From positions 447,501 to 511,500 of the forward strand of contig CAXIUP010000192.1 in assembly GCA_964035015.1 (NCBI GenBank): a stretch of DNA of 64,000 nt, given 5' to 3'. The notes below the pieces were generated by a model. The model saw nothing but the letters and a program-made list of their open reading frames with translations. It did no database searches and had not been told where the DNA came from. This document shows positions 44,661 through 55,545 of this stretch, one piece after another. Origin of the DNA: Corallium rubrum (taxonomy: Eukaryota > Cnidaria > Anthozoa > Scleralcyonacea > Coralliidae). The translations under genes were made by a program, and so were the position numbers. Numbering within the stretch: position 1 is the stretch's first letter; each line of letters starts with the position of its first letter.

Positions 44661-45499
44661 CTATTTGTTAAATAATGCGCGAGAGATGCAGTAGTCGCAC
44701 AGCGACTAAGTTTTTTATTTCTTTTATAAAATAATGACTTTAAATTGTCAATTAACCCAAGAAAAGTAATGAAAAAAAAACACAGATTACCTTTCTCGTT
44801 TGTGATCAGCGCCACGCGTGGCCTTGTACAACACGTCGGCGATTTGAAAACATTCTGCTGTGTTAATTACGTGATTAGACATATATCCAAGAAATTTTTA
44901 ACTTTCGGTGATGATTAAATCCGCATAAAATTCATCAAAAACGACAAAATCCTCACGAAGTGTCTCGTTTGCCGTGCCGTTATAGAGTTATAATGGCACG
45001 CTTGTTTGACTCAATAGCTAATCAGAGTACGTGTTGTCGTTCATTTACTTCTGGTTATTTTATAAAACCGTTTATTTTCCACCATGGTGACATCAGTTTA
45101 CAACAGTTTGTTTTCGACCGTGATGTTACTTACAAAATTGACTGTTCTCACTTATTTTTCATTTGATAAATTGCTTCAGGATTAAAATGAAAAGTCGATA
45201 AAATATTGTAAATTCTAAGCATACCAGACACGTTTGAATATACGCAACCATGCATCAGCATAGGCTATATTTAAAGTGATGTCATCGTCATCAGCATTTG
45301 TGAAAATGAAACATTCTTAGAAGTTACCAAAAGTACCCAAATCCAAAAGTATATTGGCACTTGAGTTTTTGTTTATGTAGAATCTATTTTGCATATACTG
45401 TATAAAAATTGTATTTTTATTCATATCCACTTTGAAAAGCTCAACAGACAAATCATCACTATTTGCATCTAGCACTGACCTGCATGTCTTGTAATTTCA

Positions 45500-46165
45500 A
45501 GGAACCAATCATACAAAGTCATATCGCTGGGATTTATCGCACACTATAATTAACACTATAATTAATGTTAGGTGATAAAACACTATTATAAGTGATAGGT
45601 TTAAATCTGCTGTCTTTAAAAGATCTTGTCGCAGGTTCGAATCTCTCAAGCCACAAATTATTCGGTCACGGATCAGCGAATCTTTAAGCCCCTCAAAATT
45701 AGGCCTACGCGCGGCGGCGAGAATTTTAACATCAGTGATAAACTTATCAGTTGTTTCACCAGCTTCTTGTGTCCTCGTAAAAAACTTATACCGTTCAACT
45801 GTCTCGCTTTTCTTGGGACTACAATAGTTCGAGAAGGCTTCTATAACCTCTTTTAGAGTTCTGTCTTCCGGTTCATGTTCAAATAGCGTTTCGTATATCT
45901 GCCTCCCTTGACTCCCTACCATATAGAAAAGTAACTTCACCTTCGTCAATTCTTTCTTCCCTATCATAGCCAATTCCATGTACAAGGTCTACCTCTTCCT
46001 GCCATCTCTTCCACGTTTGAGCAAGGTTTGATGCTTCAAAATCTATTTTTCCTGGTGGCTTTAGTTTTTTAGCGGTCTGTTCTCTTCCGAAGTTCCCTCC
46101 GCCATACCAACTCAGTCTGTTTTTTAAGCTCTTGGTAAAATCTCCCTGACTCCTGACACCATGTA
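45500..46165 (-). pseudogene. Ty3-type (gypsy) gag relic
   Basis: Minus-strand frames join across a frameshift near 45980. An N-terminal part (PPGKIDFEASNLAQTWKRWQ) passes into KVKLLFYMVGSQGRQIYETL, then YCSPKKSETVERYKFFTRTQ and SLIRDRIICGLRDSNLRQDL, the pattern of Ty3-type gag capsid domains. It is cut off after about 45560; no protease or RT follows. It is antisense to the host gene, in an intron. Confidence 0.8.
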
Positions 46166-46370
46166 ACACTTGCGTATTTATATTGATAAAAACTCGTTTA
46201 TTAATTATTACTAAAACCTCTAAGCTATTTATACATTTAGTACCTGAGCCAGCGGTCCTAATGCACCTCTTCTTACAAGGTGAAAATAGATTACCGAGAA
46301 TATAACGACTCATAAAACAGGATTGAAAAGTAATGATTGAAGCAAATTTTTGCATGCCTTTGTTTTTGTA
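46150..46370 (-). mobile_element. Probable LTR end and primer-binding site of the gag relic
   Basis: On the minus strand TGTTACA is followed directly by TGGTGTCAGGAGTCAGGGAG, the usual position of a tRNA primer-binding site just after the 5' LTR and before gag. The LTR would extend toward higher coordinates; its outer edge is not recognised and no second LTR was found. Confidence 0.5.
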
Positions 46371-46615
46371 AAAATTCCGCGTTCGTTTATTGTGTGAAAT
46401 ACATTTGCTATTTGCTCATCCGATTGGAATACGTTGCCAAAGTAGACTCCAATTAAATTAAATGTCACTTAATCCATTGCTAATTATTTATTTTAACAAT
46501 GATAATATATATATATCAAAAAATTGTTAATGTACAGTATATATAGCAAAATCGTTGTGTTATAATACTCTGTTGGCAGCTAAAAAACTGTTTTTGTTTT
46601 CTCTCTTATTTGAAG

Positions 46616-46696
46616 ACCCAAAAAAGAAAACTGCTAAAACCCCAAAAAGGAGAATATCTGTTTTGGGAAATGAGGATGAGAAAAACAAATCAAGAC
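46616..46696 (+). CDS. Exon, basic PKKKTAKTPKRR linker
   Basis: 81-nt phase-1 exon after TTTCTCTCTTATTTGAAG and before GTAAGT. It reads DPKKKTAKTPKRRISVLGNE then DEKNKSR. It contains a bipartite-like basic cluster that could be a nuclear localisation signal. It ends in C instead of G, so the codon across the next junction becomes CAG (Gln). It joins to the C-terminal exon at 56201, or to the candidate alternative end at 47576. Confidence 0.7.
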
Positions 46697-47743
46697 GTAA
46701 GTTGTACTGTTAAAGTGTTTACGAAACGAAAAAATCGTGTCTCAACTAACATTCCCATTTTGTAGTTCTTTAGAAAGTAGATCTACAAACCTTCAAAAGT
46801 AAATCTACACGACTTTAGAAAGTAGATCTACAAGCCTTCAAAGTTGACCATTTGGACAAATTTTTGTCCCTCGCGCCGCGCGGCCAAATTGGTTTTGTGA
46901 CGTCCCTGGTTGTACACACACGCTTGTTTTCAAAAGAGAAATATGTAGACCATTAAGCTTAGAATGGAATCTTTTGAAAAGTACTGTGTTGCTAGTGGCC
47001 CAAACGAGATGAACTGAAAGAACAACTTTAAAATTCAATGATTGTCCCTAAACTGTTTTCCTAGTGATAATTTTATTTGCCAAAACGGACAAAAATTGAA
47101 TGGCTTTGTGAACCGCAGCACCTTTCGATACTTTACTCCACGCGTTTCTGAATTACTGCTTGTAAACAACGGCTTGACTCTAAATTGAAAGAGGCAGGGA
47201 AATTTACAAGAAGGATTTTGTTAAAGAAAGGAGTAATTAAACTCCGGATAGGCTACAGTCGCAAAGAAAGGAAATATCAACCCGCGAAGGTAGACAGGGC
47301 TGTATATGGACTTTTCATGTTTGATACTCGAACTCATTGCATTATTATTAACAACACATGGATCAAGTATCGAAGAAACAGGGAGACTTTTACGGTTTCT
47401 TCGGCTATTTGGTATTATACGTTATTTTGGCCCACTTTATAAATGCAGTTGATGACTTGATCTCTGCCTCGTCCCCAGTCGCTTGCCCGCATTGAGCTGA
47501 GGGGCATGGGTCGCAGTTACTCACACTCACTCGGCCTGACCTTACCAAAATGACTAAAATTAATTATAATTTCAGAGCCTGTGGAGGAGGCAGGACTTGA
47601 TACGATATTTCACCCCAACAAATCATGCTAGCGCCTAGTAATCCGTACTTCTTTTAACGTTTGTTTGAACAGATAAGTGCGGTGCCCTGAAAGTTGGCTT
47701 GCGGGCGCAGCTAACTTTCAAACACTTTATATTCCGTGTGTGA
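46697..47743. other. Intron with a candidate alternative terminal exon
   Basis: Apart from the candidate at 47576 there is only a short repeat (AGTAGATCTACAAGCCTTCAA twice near 46770-46840). ORFs at 46838-47038 and 47185-47442 are unsupported. Confidence 0.4.
47576..47630 (+). CDS. Candidate alternative last exon
   Basis: After AATTATAATTTCAG, in the required phase 1, the sequence reads QPVEEAGLDTIFHPNKSC and a TAG stop. The main C-terminal exon also starts AGCCC after TTTGATTTCAG, so the two acceptors look alike. If used it would give a protein lacking the C-terminal domain. No nearby poly(A) signal was recognised and the peptide has no known domain, so it may be a decayed internal exon. 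Confidence 0.3.
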
Positions 47744-47818
47744 GTTCGTTCGTTCGTTCGTTCGTTCGTTCGTTCGTTCGTTCGTTCGTTCGTTCGTTCG
47801 TTCGTTCGTTCGTTCGTT
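47744..47818. repeat. (TTCG)n tetranucleotide
   Basis: About 18 TTCG units. A reverse-complement array of the same motif (CGAA) is at 49422-49660. Confidence 0.95.
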
Positions 47819-49000
47819 TGTTAGGAATCAATAGTATATTTTTGACGCGACATTTTTAACGCGATATTTTGAACGCCACAGGGCACCGCTTTTTAGCACT
47901 GTGTCTGGTTTGTATCATTGTTCATCCAGTTCAGTTGGTGCTTCAAATATACTCATGTGTCTGAAATATGCGATGAGGACAAATTATGTATAGTACGTTA
48001 TTCATAACAAGATGAACCAGTTGTCCTGATCTAAAGGAAACATTCATGGCAGAGCGCCTATGAAGGCTAATTTTCAGAGCAGTGGTGCGTTTTATTAAAC
48101 CAAGGTATTTTTTATAAGAAATGTGAAAAATACATGTAGATAAAACTATATAAAACAGCTAAGAACAACCAGTGACGTCACAAGCTGTTTTCCTTCGGGT
48201 CCAGGCCCCGGCAAAAACCGCAAAATAAGCGCTTTCAAACTAAAAAAAAAAGCATTTTCTAAAATCCTAGTGCAACGATAATCAGTGTAGTTTAAGCTAC
48301 AAAATAGGTGCACTTTTCGAGGGACGCGTTTTTCGTTTCATAAACACTTTAATACTGTAAATACAAAATTAGGCCTGTAGAGAAGGTTTCTTACTCTAAC
48401 AAGAAGAAATATTTTCAAGATTAATCTAACCCAGCTCGAGTCAATACAAGAGTTGACTCGAGCGCTAGCTTAGTCCTTTTAATTTTAACACACATGTTTC
48501 GTATTATATCAACGCGCTGGTGAGAGAAATATATCTAAGCTTTGTCTAAAATTTAGATATCCGTCGAAAATACCATTTACTTAATACTAAAATTACCAAA
48601 GGACAAATCTATGTGACAATATAACTGATACGAAAGCGAAGGAAAGTTAAGATCGCTAGCGCGCGTATTATTAAATCACTACCTAATGCGTGGCATCTGT
48701 TGCTTCAAATCACTTTTATTGCCAAGAAATGGCGGCGAAATATATGATAGAAACCATGATCCAAATAATGTCAATGGTTTCCTTATAACAAAAACTAATT
48801 AGAGCATGTTAAAAGCCATAAAGCTAAAGCGTATTCTCGCAAAACGCAACCATCTCCGGTCGGAGTATACATTTTCGGTCATTTTTTGGCACATTTTTAT
48901 AGCCATTATTTGCCCTGCGGGATGTCGCTCAGGCTAGATTATTAGGTAGAATGTTGGCATATATGATTCGATCTTAAGATTCACAGAAAAATTTGTAATG
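47819..49000. other. Intron, nothing recognised
   Basis: About 1.2 kb without an exon, clear inverted repeat or simple repeat, except a partial relative (GCGCCTATGAAGGCTAATTTTC at 48055) of the MITE ends at 37735. Confidence 0.5.
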
Positions 49001-49050
49001 GTGGGTGGGTGGGGGTGGGGGTAGGTGGGGGTGGGTGGGGGTGGGTGGGG
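49001..49050. repeat. G-rich tract with quadruplex potential
   Basis: Fifty bases of GGGTGGGTGGGGGTGGGGG type with more than eight G3-or-longer runs separated by T or TA. It satisfies the usual G3-N1-7 quadruplex pattern several times. Whether it folds in vivo is unknown. Confidence 0.8.
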
Positions 49051-49421
49051 TTGCGCGCTCAAGTCTGTCGACTGCCACATAAACTGTGGCGGGCGTCATA
49101 GGAACGCAACCTATGCAAGGTGAGCACGTGAAATAATAATTGCGATTGTATAAAGGCTTCTTGATTTTCAAGCAATATTGCAGTATGGATTGTAAATTTA
49201 AGCGTACATATATCAGTCACTTTCTCGTCAAATGGAATATATTGATCCATTACGTGAAATTTGCTGAGTCTTGGAGTTGACCGGCGCCGACTGAAACCTC
49301 TTGTCTGCGGACTGGATCAAACAAGACAATTAATGGAGGAGGGGTGTCACACACACCCCACCCCCCCGCCGTATCTTCTTCCTTATCTTCTCCCTGTCTT
49401 CCTCTAATCTACCTCTTTACT

Positions 49422-49660
49422 TCGAACGAACAAACGAACGAACGAACGAACGAACGAACGAACGAACGAACGAACGAACAAACGAACGAACGAACGAACG
49501 AACGAACGAACGAACGAACGAACGAACGAACGAACGAACGAACGAACGAACGAACGAACGAACGAACGAACGAACGAACGAACGAACGAACGAACGAACG
49601 AACGAACGAACGAACGAACGAACGAACGAACGAACGAACGAACGAACGAACGAACGAACA
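49422..49660. repeat. (CGAA)n tetranucleotide array
   Basis: About 59 units of CGAA with three CAAA variants near the left end. TNER and SFVR reading frames are artefacts. Confidence 0.95.
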
Positions 49661-49663
49661 TTC

Positions 49664-50490
49664 CTCTTATCTTCCTTTTTATCCGTCTTATCCTCTTAAA
49701 TATCTTCTTTATCTTCCTGCTTATGTTCATTCTTATCTTCTTCATCTTCATCCTTATCTTCCCCCTTACCTTTCTTATGTTCCTTCTTATGTTCCTCTTT
49801 ATCTTTCTGGCCAAAGCATCGTTAGGTGTAATTTAATTTCGCGAGCCATCTTTACTCCATGGGAAGGTAAGGAAGATAAGAAAGTAGATAAGGTAGAAAA
49901 AGAGGAATTAAGATAAGAAGGAAGATAAGAAGGAAGATAAGAGGAGAGATAAGAGGAATATGAAGAGGATGATCAGGAAGAAGATAAGGAGAAAGATAAA
50001 GACGATAGGAAAAAGACAAGAGAAAGACAAGACAAGAGAAAGACAAGAGAAAGACAAGAGAAAGACAAGAGAAAGACAAGAGAAAGACAAGAGAAAGACA
50101 AGACAAAGACAAGACAAAGACAGGACAAAGACAAGACAAAGACAAAGACAAAGACAAAGACAAAGACAAAGACAAAGACAAAGACAAAGACAAAGACAAA
50201 GACAAAGACAAAGACAAAGACAAAGACAAAGACAAAGACAAAGACAAAGACAAAGACAAAGACAAAGACCGCGACCGCGACCGCGACCGCGACCGCGACC
50301 GCGACCGCGACCGCGACCGCGACAAAGACAAAGACAAAGACAAAGACAAAGACAAAGACAAAGATAAGTTAAGAATGAAGATAAGATGAAGAGGAAGACA
50401 AAAAAAAAGACTCAAGGAGGATAAGAGAAAGATAGTAAGATAAGGAGGAAGATAAAGAGAAAGATAAGGAAGAAGATAAGAAGATAAGGT
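49664..50490. repeat. Pyrimidine block, purine block and (GACAAA)n array
   Basis: 49664-49810 is CTTATCTTCCT-rich pyrimidine; 49862-50035 and 50360-50490 are the inverted, purine-rich AAGATAAGGAAG type, so the segments could pair. In between are GACAAGAGAAA units, then (GACAAA)n at 50096-50365, interrupted at about 50268-50322 by nine GACCGC units. Arg/Gln and Leu/Ser frames are artefacts. Confidence 0.9.
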
Positions 50491-50776
50491 GTACAGTATT
50501 ATAAATCCGATTATTGAATTACGAATCCGAAGATTGAATCATAAGTGCGAAGATCGAAATAAAAGTCCTAAGATCGAAATATATGCCAAGATAGATCTTT
50601 TCTAAACCTAATATGTTGTGATGTTCATTTCGCCTGAACCTGTCTGAGCGACATCTCGCATAAATACTGGCTGCGAAAATTTGCAGTGACTATGAAATGT
50701 GATATGACCACAAAATGTATACTCTGACTATGGAGATAGTTGCATTTTGCAAAAATACGCTTTAGCCTTATGGCTT

Positions 50777-51036
50777 TTACAGTTGATTTCACATTACTTT
50801 ACCGCCGTGTGTTGCGAAGTTCGTTGGGAAGTTCCGAAGTTCGTTCCGAAGTTCGGAATTACGTTGCCAAGGTTGAAAAATTATCCAATCATAACGAGTT
50901 TTGATCAACAGCTCGCAATTTGATTGGATAATTTTTCAACCTTGGCAACGTAATTCCGAACTTCCGAGCGAATATCTGAACTTCCCAACGAACTTCGCAA
51001 CACACGGCGGTAAAGTAATGTGAAATCAACTGTAAC
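50777..51036. mobile_element. MITE with TTACAGTTGATTTCACATTA ends
   Basis: Arms of about 115 bp: TTACAGTTGATTTCACATTA, CCGCCGTGTGTTGCGAAGTT and ACGTTGCCAAGGTTGAAAAA are each matched in inverse order on the right (ending CACATTACTTTACCGCC in complement). The spacer of about 35 bp contains TTTTGATCAACAGCTCGCAA. Non-coding. Confidence 0.85.
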
Positions 51037-51463
51037 ATGCATGCTCTGGTTAGTTTTTTGTTATAAGAAAAGCATTGATATTATTTAGATCATGGTTCTA
51101 TCATATATTTCGCCATGGTTTCTATCGTATTTTTTGCACGTAGAAGGGTTTTTCATGTGTACCAGCTTTATTGAATAGGCAAGTTGCACGATTGTGCGTT
51201 GCACATGGCAGGCCACATGCATAAATTGTGGTGGAAAACTATTCAAACATTTTTGACGATGTTAGCTTCAAAAATTATTTGTTTTAATTTTGGAGTTAGT
51301 TGCTTTTGAAACAGTTGATTTGTTTCAGCTTTTGGCCATGTTTTTATGTATGTGGCTCGCGAAAATAATGCGCGCTATATCATGCAACTGACTTACCGCG
51401 TTTTCAAGTACGAGGAATTCGTTTTTGTCTGAGACAAAGCCGAGGACTGGAACGAATAGCGAG

Positions 51464-51540
51464 TACCGGAAAACCTAGCCTGCCCCGCAGTCGTTATAGG
51501 GAGAGACGGGAAACCCGCTCCCACTAACGCCTGCTTGTCA
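51464..51540. repeat. Left arm of a distant inverted repeat
   Basis: CCCCGCAGTCGTTATAGGGA then GACGGGAAACCCGCT is inverted at 55945-56020 (AGCGGGTTTCCCGTC, TCCCTAATAACGACTGCGGG). The 4.5-kb interval between them holds a hAT-like MITE and the large octamer satellite. Either one composite element or two copies of one repeat. Confidence 0.6.
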
Positions 51541-51816
51541 GAGAGCAATTTTGTGTTCTCTTTGTGTACCGCGAACCAATCAAATCAATACGCTACCGTT
51601 CCTAAAATAGATCAGTCAATCATGTATAGGTGGGAAAATATATAAACTTGCCAGAGAGTGAATATTACCGTCTATTTATATTAATAGTATTTATTACTCT
51701 ATTCGTGGAAATTTTAAATTTCTCATGCATATTACACCTTACAATAGAGGAAAATTGAAAACAATTCAACTGTTTTTTGTTGATTCATGCTTTACGTACA
51801 CAGTTTAACTCGTTGA

Positions 51817-52322
51817 CAGGGGCGCTGGAGCCATGGGGCAGCGAGGACATGCAGCTGCCCCCCTCCCAACCCCCCAACCCCCGTCTGCCCTCACGGTGCC
51901 GGGGCAGCAAGGGGGCAACCAATTGTCCTTTTTCGTAAGAGGAGTGCTTTCTACAGGAATTACCATTGTATTATTGTATTAAATGACTTTTGTATTAATA
52001 CCTCAAATGTATCACAAGCTAATTTATTGCTGCAGACCGCACGGAGGCAGGCTCAGGCAGCAAACTAATTTTGCCTTGGGTTAGCTCTGTTTTGAGCCTA
52101 TCTTGCACCACACTTGGCGGGTGTTTTCTGAGTTGCCATGTTTTCTTAAATGTAAATAGGAATGTATCATGAATACGTACAATTACTTCGTTGAAATTGG
52201 TTATTTTACGCTATAGAGCAAAATAGGCGAACATTAATTACTATGTGCAAAAATTAATGCTGAGAAAAAGTGCCCATTTTATATGACTGCCCCGCCGCCT
52301 TAAGTAGCCTCCGGCGCCCCTG
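51817..52322. mobile_element. hAT-type MITE with 8-bp target duplication
   Basis: Terminal repeats CAGGGGCGCTGGAG and, inverted, CAGGGGCGCCGGAG. Flanked by the exact 8-bp direct repeat CTCGTTGA (51809-51816 and 52323-52330). CAGGGG ends with an 8-bp duplication are diagnostic of hAT transposition. 506 bp, no transposase. Confidence 0.9.
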
Positions 52323-52434
52323 CTCGTTGAAATGTATTCGGTAGAACAAAAACAATGTCAACCAACTTTCACATTGTTCGAATACGCGCTACATCGTGTC
52401 GGTTCAGTTTATGCAACAGGATGACATTGTTGAA

Positions 52435-52590
52435 ATATATCCTGTGAGTATGTTGTTAGAAATCCCATGAGCTTTTATTTGAGTTGTAGTTCCAGTTCCT
52501 GTGTTACGTGTAAATAAACTTATGAAATTTCTAACAACATACGTACGTGATATTTTTCAACAATGCGTAGTTGGGAAGTTATTAACCATC
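52435..52590. repeat. Inverted repeat
   Basis: TTGTTGAAATATATCC...GTATGTTGTTAGAAAT on the left pairs with ATTTCTAACAACATACGTAC...TTTTTCAACAA on the right. Related to sequence at 5075-5120. Non-coding. Confidence 0.65.
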
Positions 52591-53209
52591 TTCTTCCACG
52601 ACTGTCAGACAAGCATTAATAACAGACGGCGGATTTGAAAGTGACACGTATAATTCATCGGCGGCCCGTCGTCAAACTAAAATCAAACTTAGTAATTTTA
52701 TTAAATTCGAGCAATCTGTTTGGTGCAATGTATGAATTAAACACTGTCGAGACGATATCATTATTTATACTTGTTTGAGAAATACAAAAATAGATCAGGT
52801 GCACTTTTTGTTTACGAAAGCAATTAGGAGCGACGTTTGATTTGGCATCGCTCTAGAGTCGCTCCAATGCTGAATTTGATCGTATTTGATTCGGCGCATG
52901 AGAAGAGCGACGTTTGCCCCAGGCCGAAAAGATAGACTTGTACATGAATGTTTTAAGAATCAAGTTTCTTCATGCCGTTTGCCGAGCCGTCGGCAGAGTC
53001 GTCGGCAATCTTCTTGAGCTAAGACTAAGTAGAATCGTAAAAGCAACGGAAAGTACTGCAAATATCATGGTGAAAGATTATACCGAACTCTTTATTTTAA
53101 ATAGAGGACATTTGAATCCATTCTTGCCAGGAAAAGGATCTATTTATGCGTGTTAAAGTTTAAGAAATGTCAACGTCGTTTGCAGGTCAAACAAAAATAA
53201 CACGCGGCA

Positions 53210-53360
53210 CCATGTCAGATAGTTCCTTCAACTAACCGACTCCCAAAATTTCCCTGCTCTCCGCTCAACGTAGAAATAAATCAAGCTTTTTCAAGCGACC
53301 TGCACAATTTTCGATGTGGCACACGACTTTCGTGGATCTGTGTTACCAACGGTTTCGGCA
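53210..53360. repeat. Left arm of inverted repeat around the octamer satellite
   Basis: CCATGTCAGATAGTTCCTTC, CTCCGCTCAACGTAGAAATAA, TTTTTCAAGCGACC and ACCAACGGTTTCGG are found in inverted order at 55580-55708 (CCGAAACCGTTGGT, GGTCGCTTGAAAAA, TTATTTCTACGTTGAGCGGAG, GAAGGAACTATCTGACATGG). Arms about 130-150 bp, interval about 2.2 kb. Confidence 0.75.
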
Positions 53361-53409
53361 GTAATTTCCTGGGAAAGTTGGTTGATCAATCGATTTCATC
53401 TGTAAATTA

Positions 53410-55235
53410 TTACCTCCGCCAGGAGGTTATGTTTTTACCCCTGTCTGTTGGTTTGTTTGTTTGTTGATTTGTTAGTCTGTCTGTCTGTCTGTCTGTCTGT
53501 CGGTCGGTCGGTCGGTCGGTCCGTCGGTCCGTCGGTCGGTCGGTCGGTCGGTCCGTCGGTCCGTCGGTCCGTCGGTCCGTCGGTCCGTCGGTCCGTCGGT
53601 CCGTCGGTCCGTCGGTCCGTCGGTCCGTCGGTCCGTCGGTCCGTCGGTCCGTCGGTCCGTCGGTCCGTCGGTCCGTCGGTCCGTCGGTCCGTCGGTCCGT
53701 CGGTCCGTCGGTCCGTCGGTCCGTCGGTCCGTCGGTCCGTCGGTCCGTCGGTCCGTCGGTCCGTCGGTCCGTCGGTCCGTCGGTCCGTCGGTCCGTCGGT
53801 CGGTCGGTCGGTCGGTCGGTCGGTCGGTCGGTCGGTCGGTCGGTCGGTCGGTCGGTCGGTCGGTCGGTCGGTCGGTCGGTCGGTCGGTCGGTCGGTCGGT
53901 CGGTCGGTCGGTCGGTCGGTCGGTCGGTCGGTCGGTCCGTCGGTCCGTCGGTCCGTCGGTCCGTCGGTCCGTCGGTCCGTCGGTCCGTCGGTCCGTCGGT
54001 CCCACGTCGGTCCGTCGGTCCGTCGGTCCGTCGGTCCGTCGGTCCGTCGGTCCGTCGGTCCGTCGGTCCGTCGGTCCGTCGGTCCGTCGGTCCGTCGGTC
54101 CGTCGATCCGTCGATCCGTCGGTCCGTCGGTCCGTCGGTCCGTCGGTCCGTCGGTCCGTCGGTCCGTCGGTCCGTCGGTCCGTCGGTCCGTCGGTCCGTC
54201 GGTCCGTCGGTCCGTCGGTCCGTCGGTCCGTCGGTCCGTCGGTCCGTCGGTCCGTCGGTCCGTCGGTCCGTCGGTCCGTCGGTCCGTCGGTCCGTCGGTC
54301 CGTCGGTCCGTCGGTCCGTCGGTCCGTCGGTCCGTCGGTCCGTCGGTCCGTCGGTCCGTCGGTCCGTCGGTCGTCGGTCCGTCGGTCCGTCGGTCCGTCG
54401 GTCCGTCGGTCCGTCGGTCCGTCGGTCCGTCGGTCCGTCGGTCCGTCGGTCCGTCGGTCCGTCGGTCCGTCGGTCCGTCGGTCCGTCGGTCCGTCGGTCC
54501 GTCGGTCCGTCGGTCCGTCGGTCCGTCGGTCCGTCGGTCCGTCGGTCCGTCGGTCCGTCGGTCCGTCGGTCCGTCGGTCCGTCGGTCCGTCGGTCCGTCG
54601 GTCCGTCCGTCCGTCCGTCCGTCCGTCCGTCCGTCCGTCCGTCGGTCCGTCGGTCCGTCCGTCCGTCGGTCCGTCGGTCCGTCGGTCCGTCCGTCCGTCC
54701 GTCCGTCCGTCCGTCCGTCCGTCCGTCCGTCCGTCCGTCCGTCCGTCCGTCCGTCCGTCCGTCCGTCCGTCCGTCCGTCCGTCCGTCCGTCCGTCCGTCC
54801 GCCCGCCCGTCCGTCCGTCCGTCCGTCCGTCCGTCCGTCCGTCCGTCCGTCCGTCCGTCCGTCCGCCCGCCCGCCCGCCTGTCTGTCTGTCCCCAGGGTA
54901 TCTCAAACGTATTGCACCGATTTTCATGAAAGTTTGCAGAAGGGTTAGTCACTTAGTCATAGACCAACGAGCAATCGGGCCATTAAATTTTGGGTGAATT
55001 TGGTCAAAATTTGGATGAGAAATGAATAAAAATCTGACCAAGTTTCCCCGTGTAGAAGAAATGCGTGATTGCACTCATTATCCTTATTTTATGCCAATAT
55101 TGTTGCATAATTTTGGTACGAGTGCAATCAAGCATTTTATTCATTCACAGTTCGCGGGATGGCTCGTTTTCTTTTTATAAACCTCTCTTATAACCCACTG
55201 GCGGAGGTATATGCAGTCTCTGACTGCCCTCTAGT
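53410..55235. mobile_element. CCTCCGCC-ended element with an expanded tandem-repeat core
   Basis: Starts TTACCTCCGCCAGGAGGTTA and ends CTGGCGGAGGTATATGCAG. After the core come TATCTCAAACGTATTGCACC and ATTTTCATGAAAGTTTGCAG, a layout I recognise from widespread invertebrate and fish repeats whose core is a GTCT-type microsatellite. Here the core has grown to about 1.4 kb. Non-coding. Confidence 0.6.
53467..54890. repeat. (GTCC/GTCG)n satellite with block structure
   Basis: Blocks in order: GTCT, GTCG, alternating GTCCGTCG octamers, pure GTCG (about 53800-53935), octamers again to about 54600 (with slips near 54002 and 54371 and GTCGATCC variants near 54105), then pure GTCC with GCCC variants near 54800 and 54865, and GTCT at the end. 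All 490-505 codon ORFs here (TDRRTDGP, SVGPSVRR) are artefacts of a period not divisible by three. Confidence 0.95.
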
Positions 55236-55471
55236 TACTCATGAACTAATAATCAATGTTAGGGTAGTACTAATTTGCGATGTGAATTTTTAGTGTGTTA
55301 AATTCCACTAGGCAAACTAATTTCCCCTTGACAAAATGAGAGTTTCGTGTAAACACGCGCGCAGTGGACACGCGTGTTTTTGCCTTACATGGAGCCGGAC
55401 GTTTGACCTCATCCAATCATAGGGCCAACTTTATGGAGGTATCGTTCCAGTCTTTATATAGAGTTCACTGT

Positions 55472-55545
55472 ACCCAGCCCTCCCGGGACATAGCAAAAAC
55501 CTGATCACTGCCCTTGACAAAATTATGTCCCGGGAGGGCTGGGTA
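55472..55545. repeat. Short palindrome
   Basis: ACCCAGCCCTCCCGGGACATA (55472-55492) is the exact inverse of TATGTCCCGGGAGGGCTGGGT (55525-55545), a 21-bp perfect inverted repeat with a 32-bp loop. Confidence 0.85.

Noticed and set aside
53410-54952. Three overlapping ORFs of about 500 codons (TDRRTDGP / SVGPSVRR)
   Set aside because: They arise because a 4- or 8-bp satellite without stops is open in all frames; both strands and two frames are equally long.
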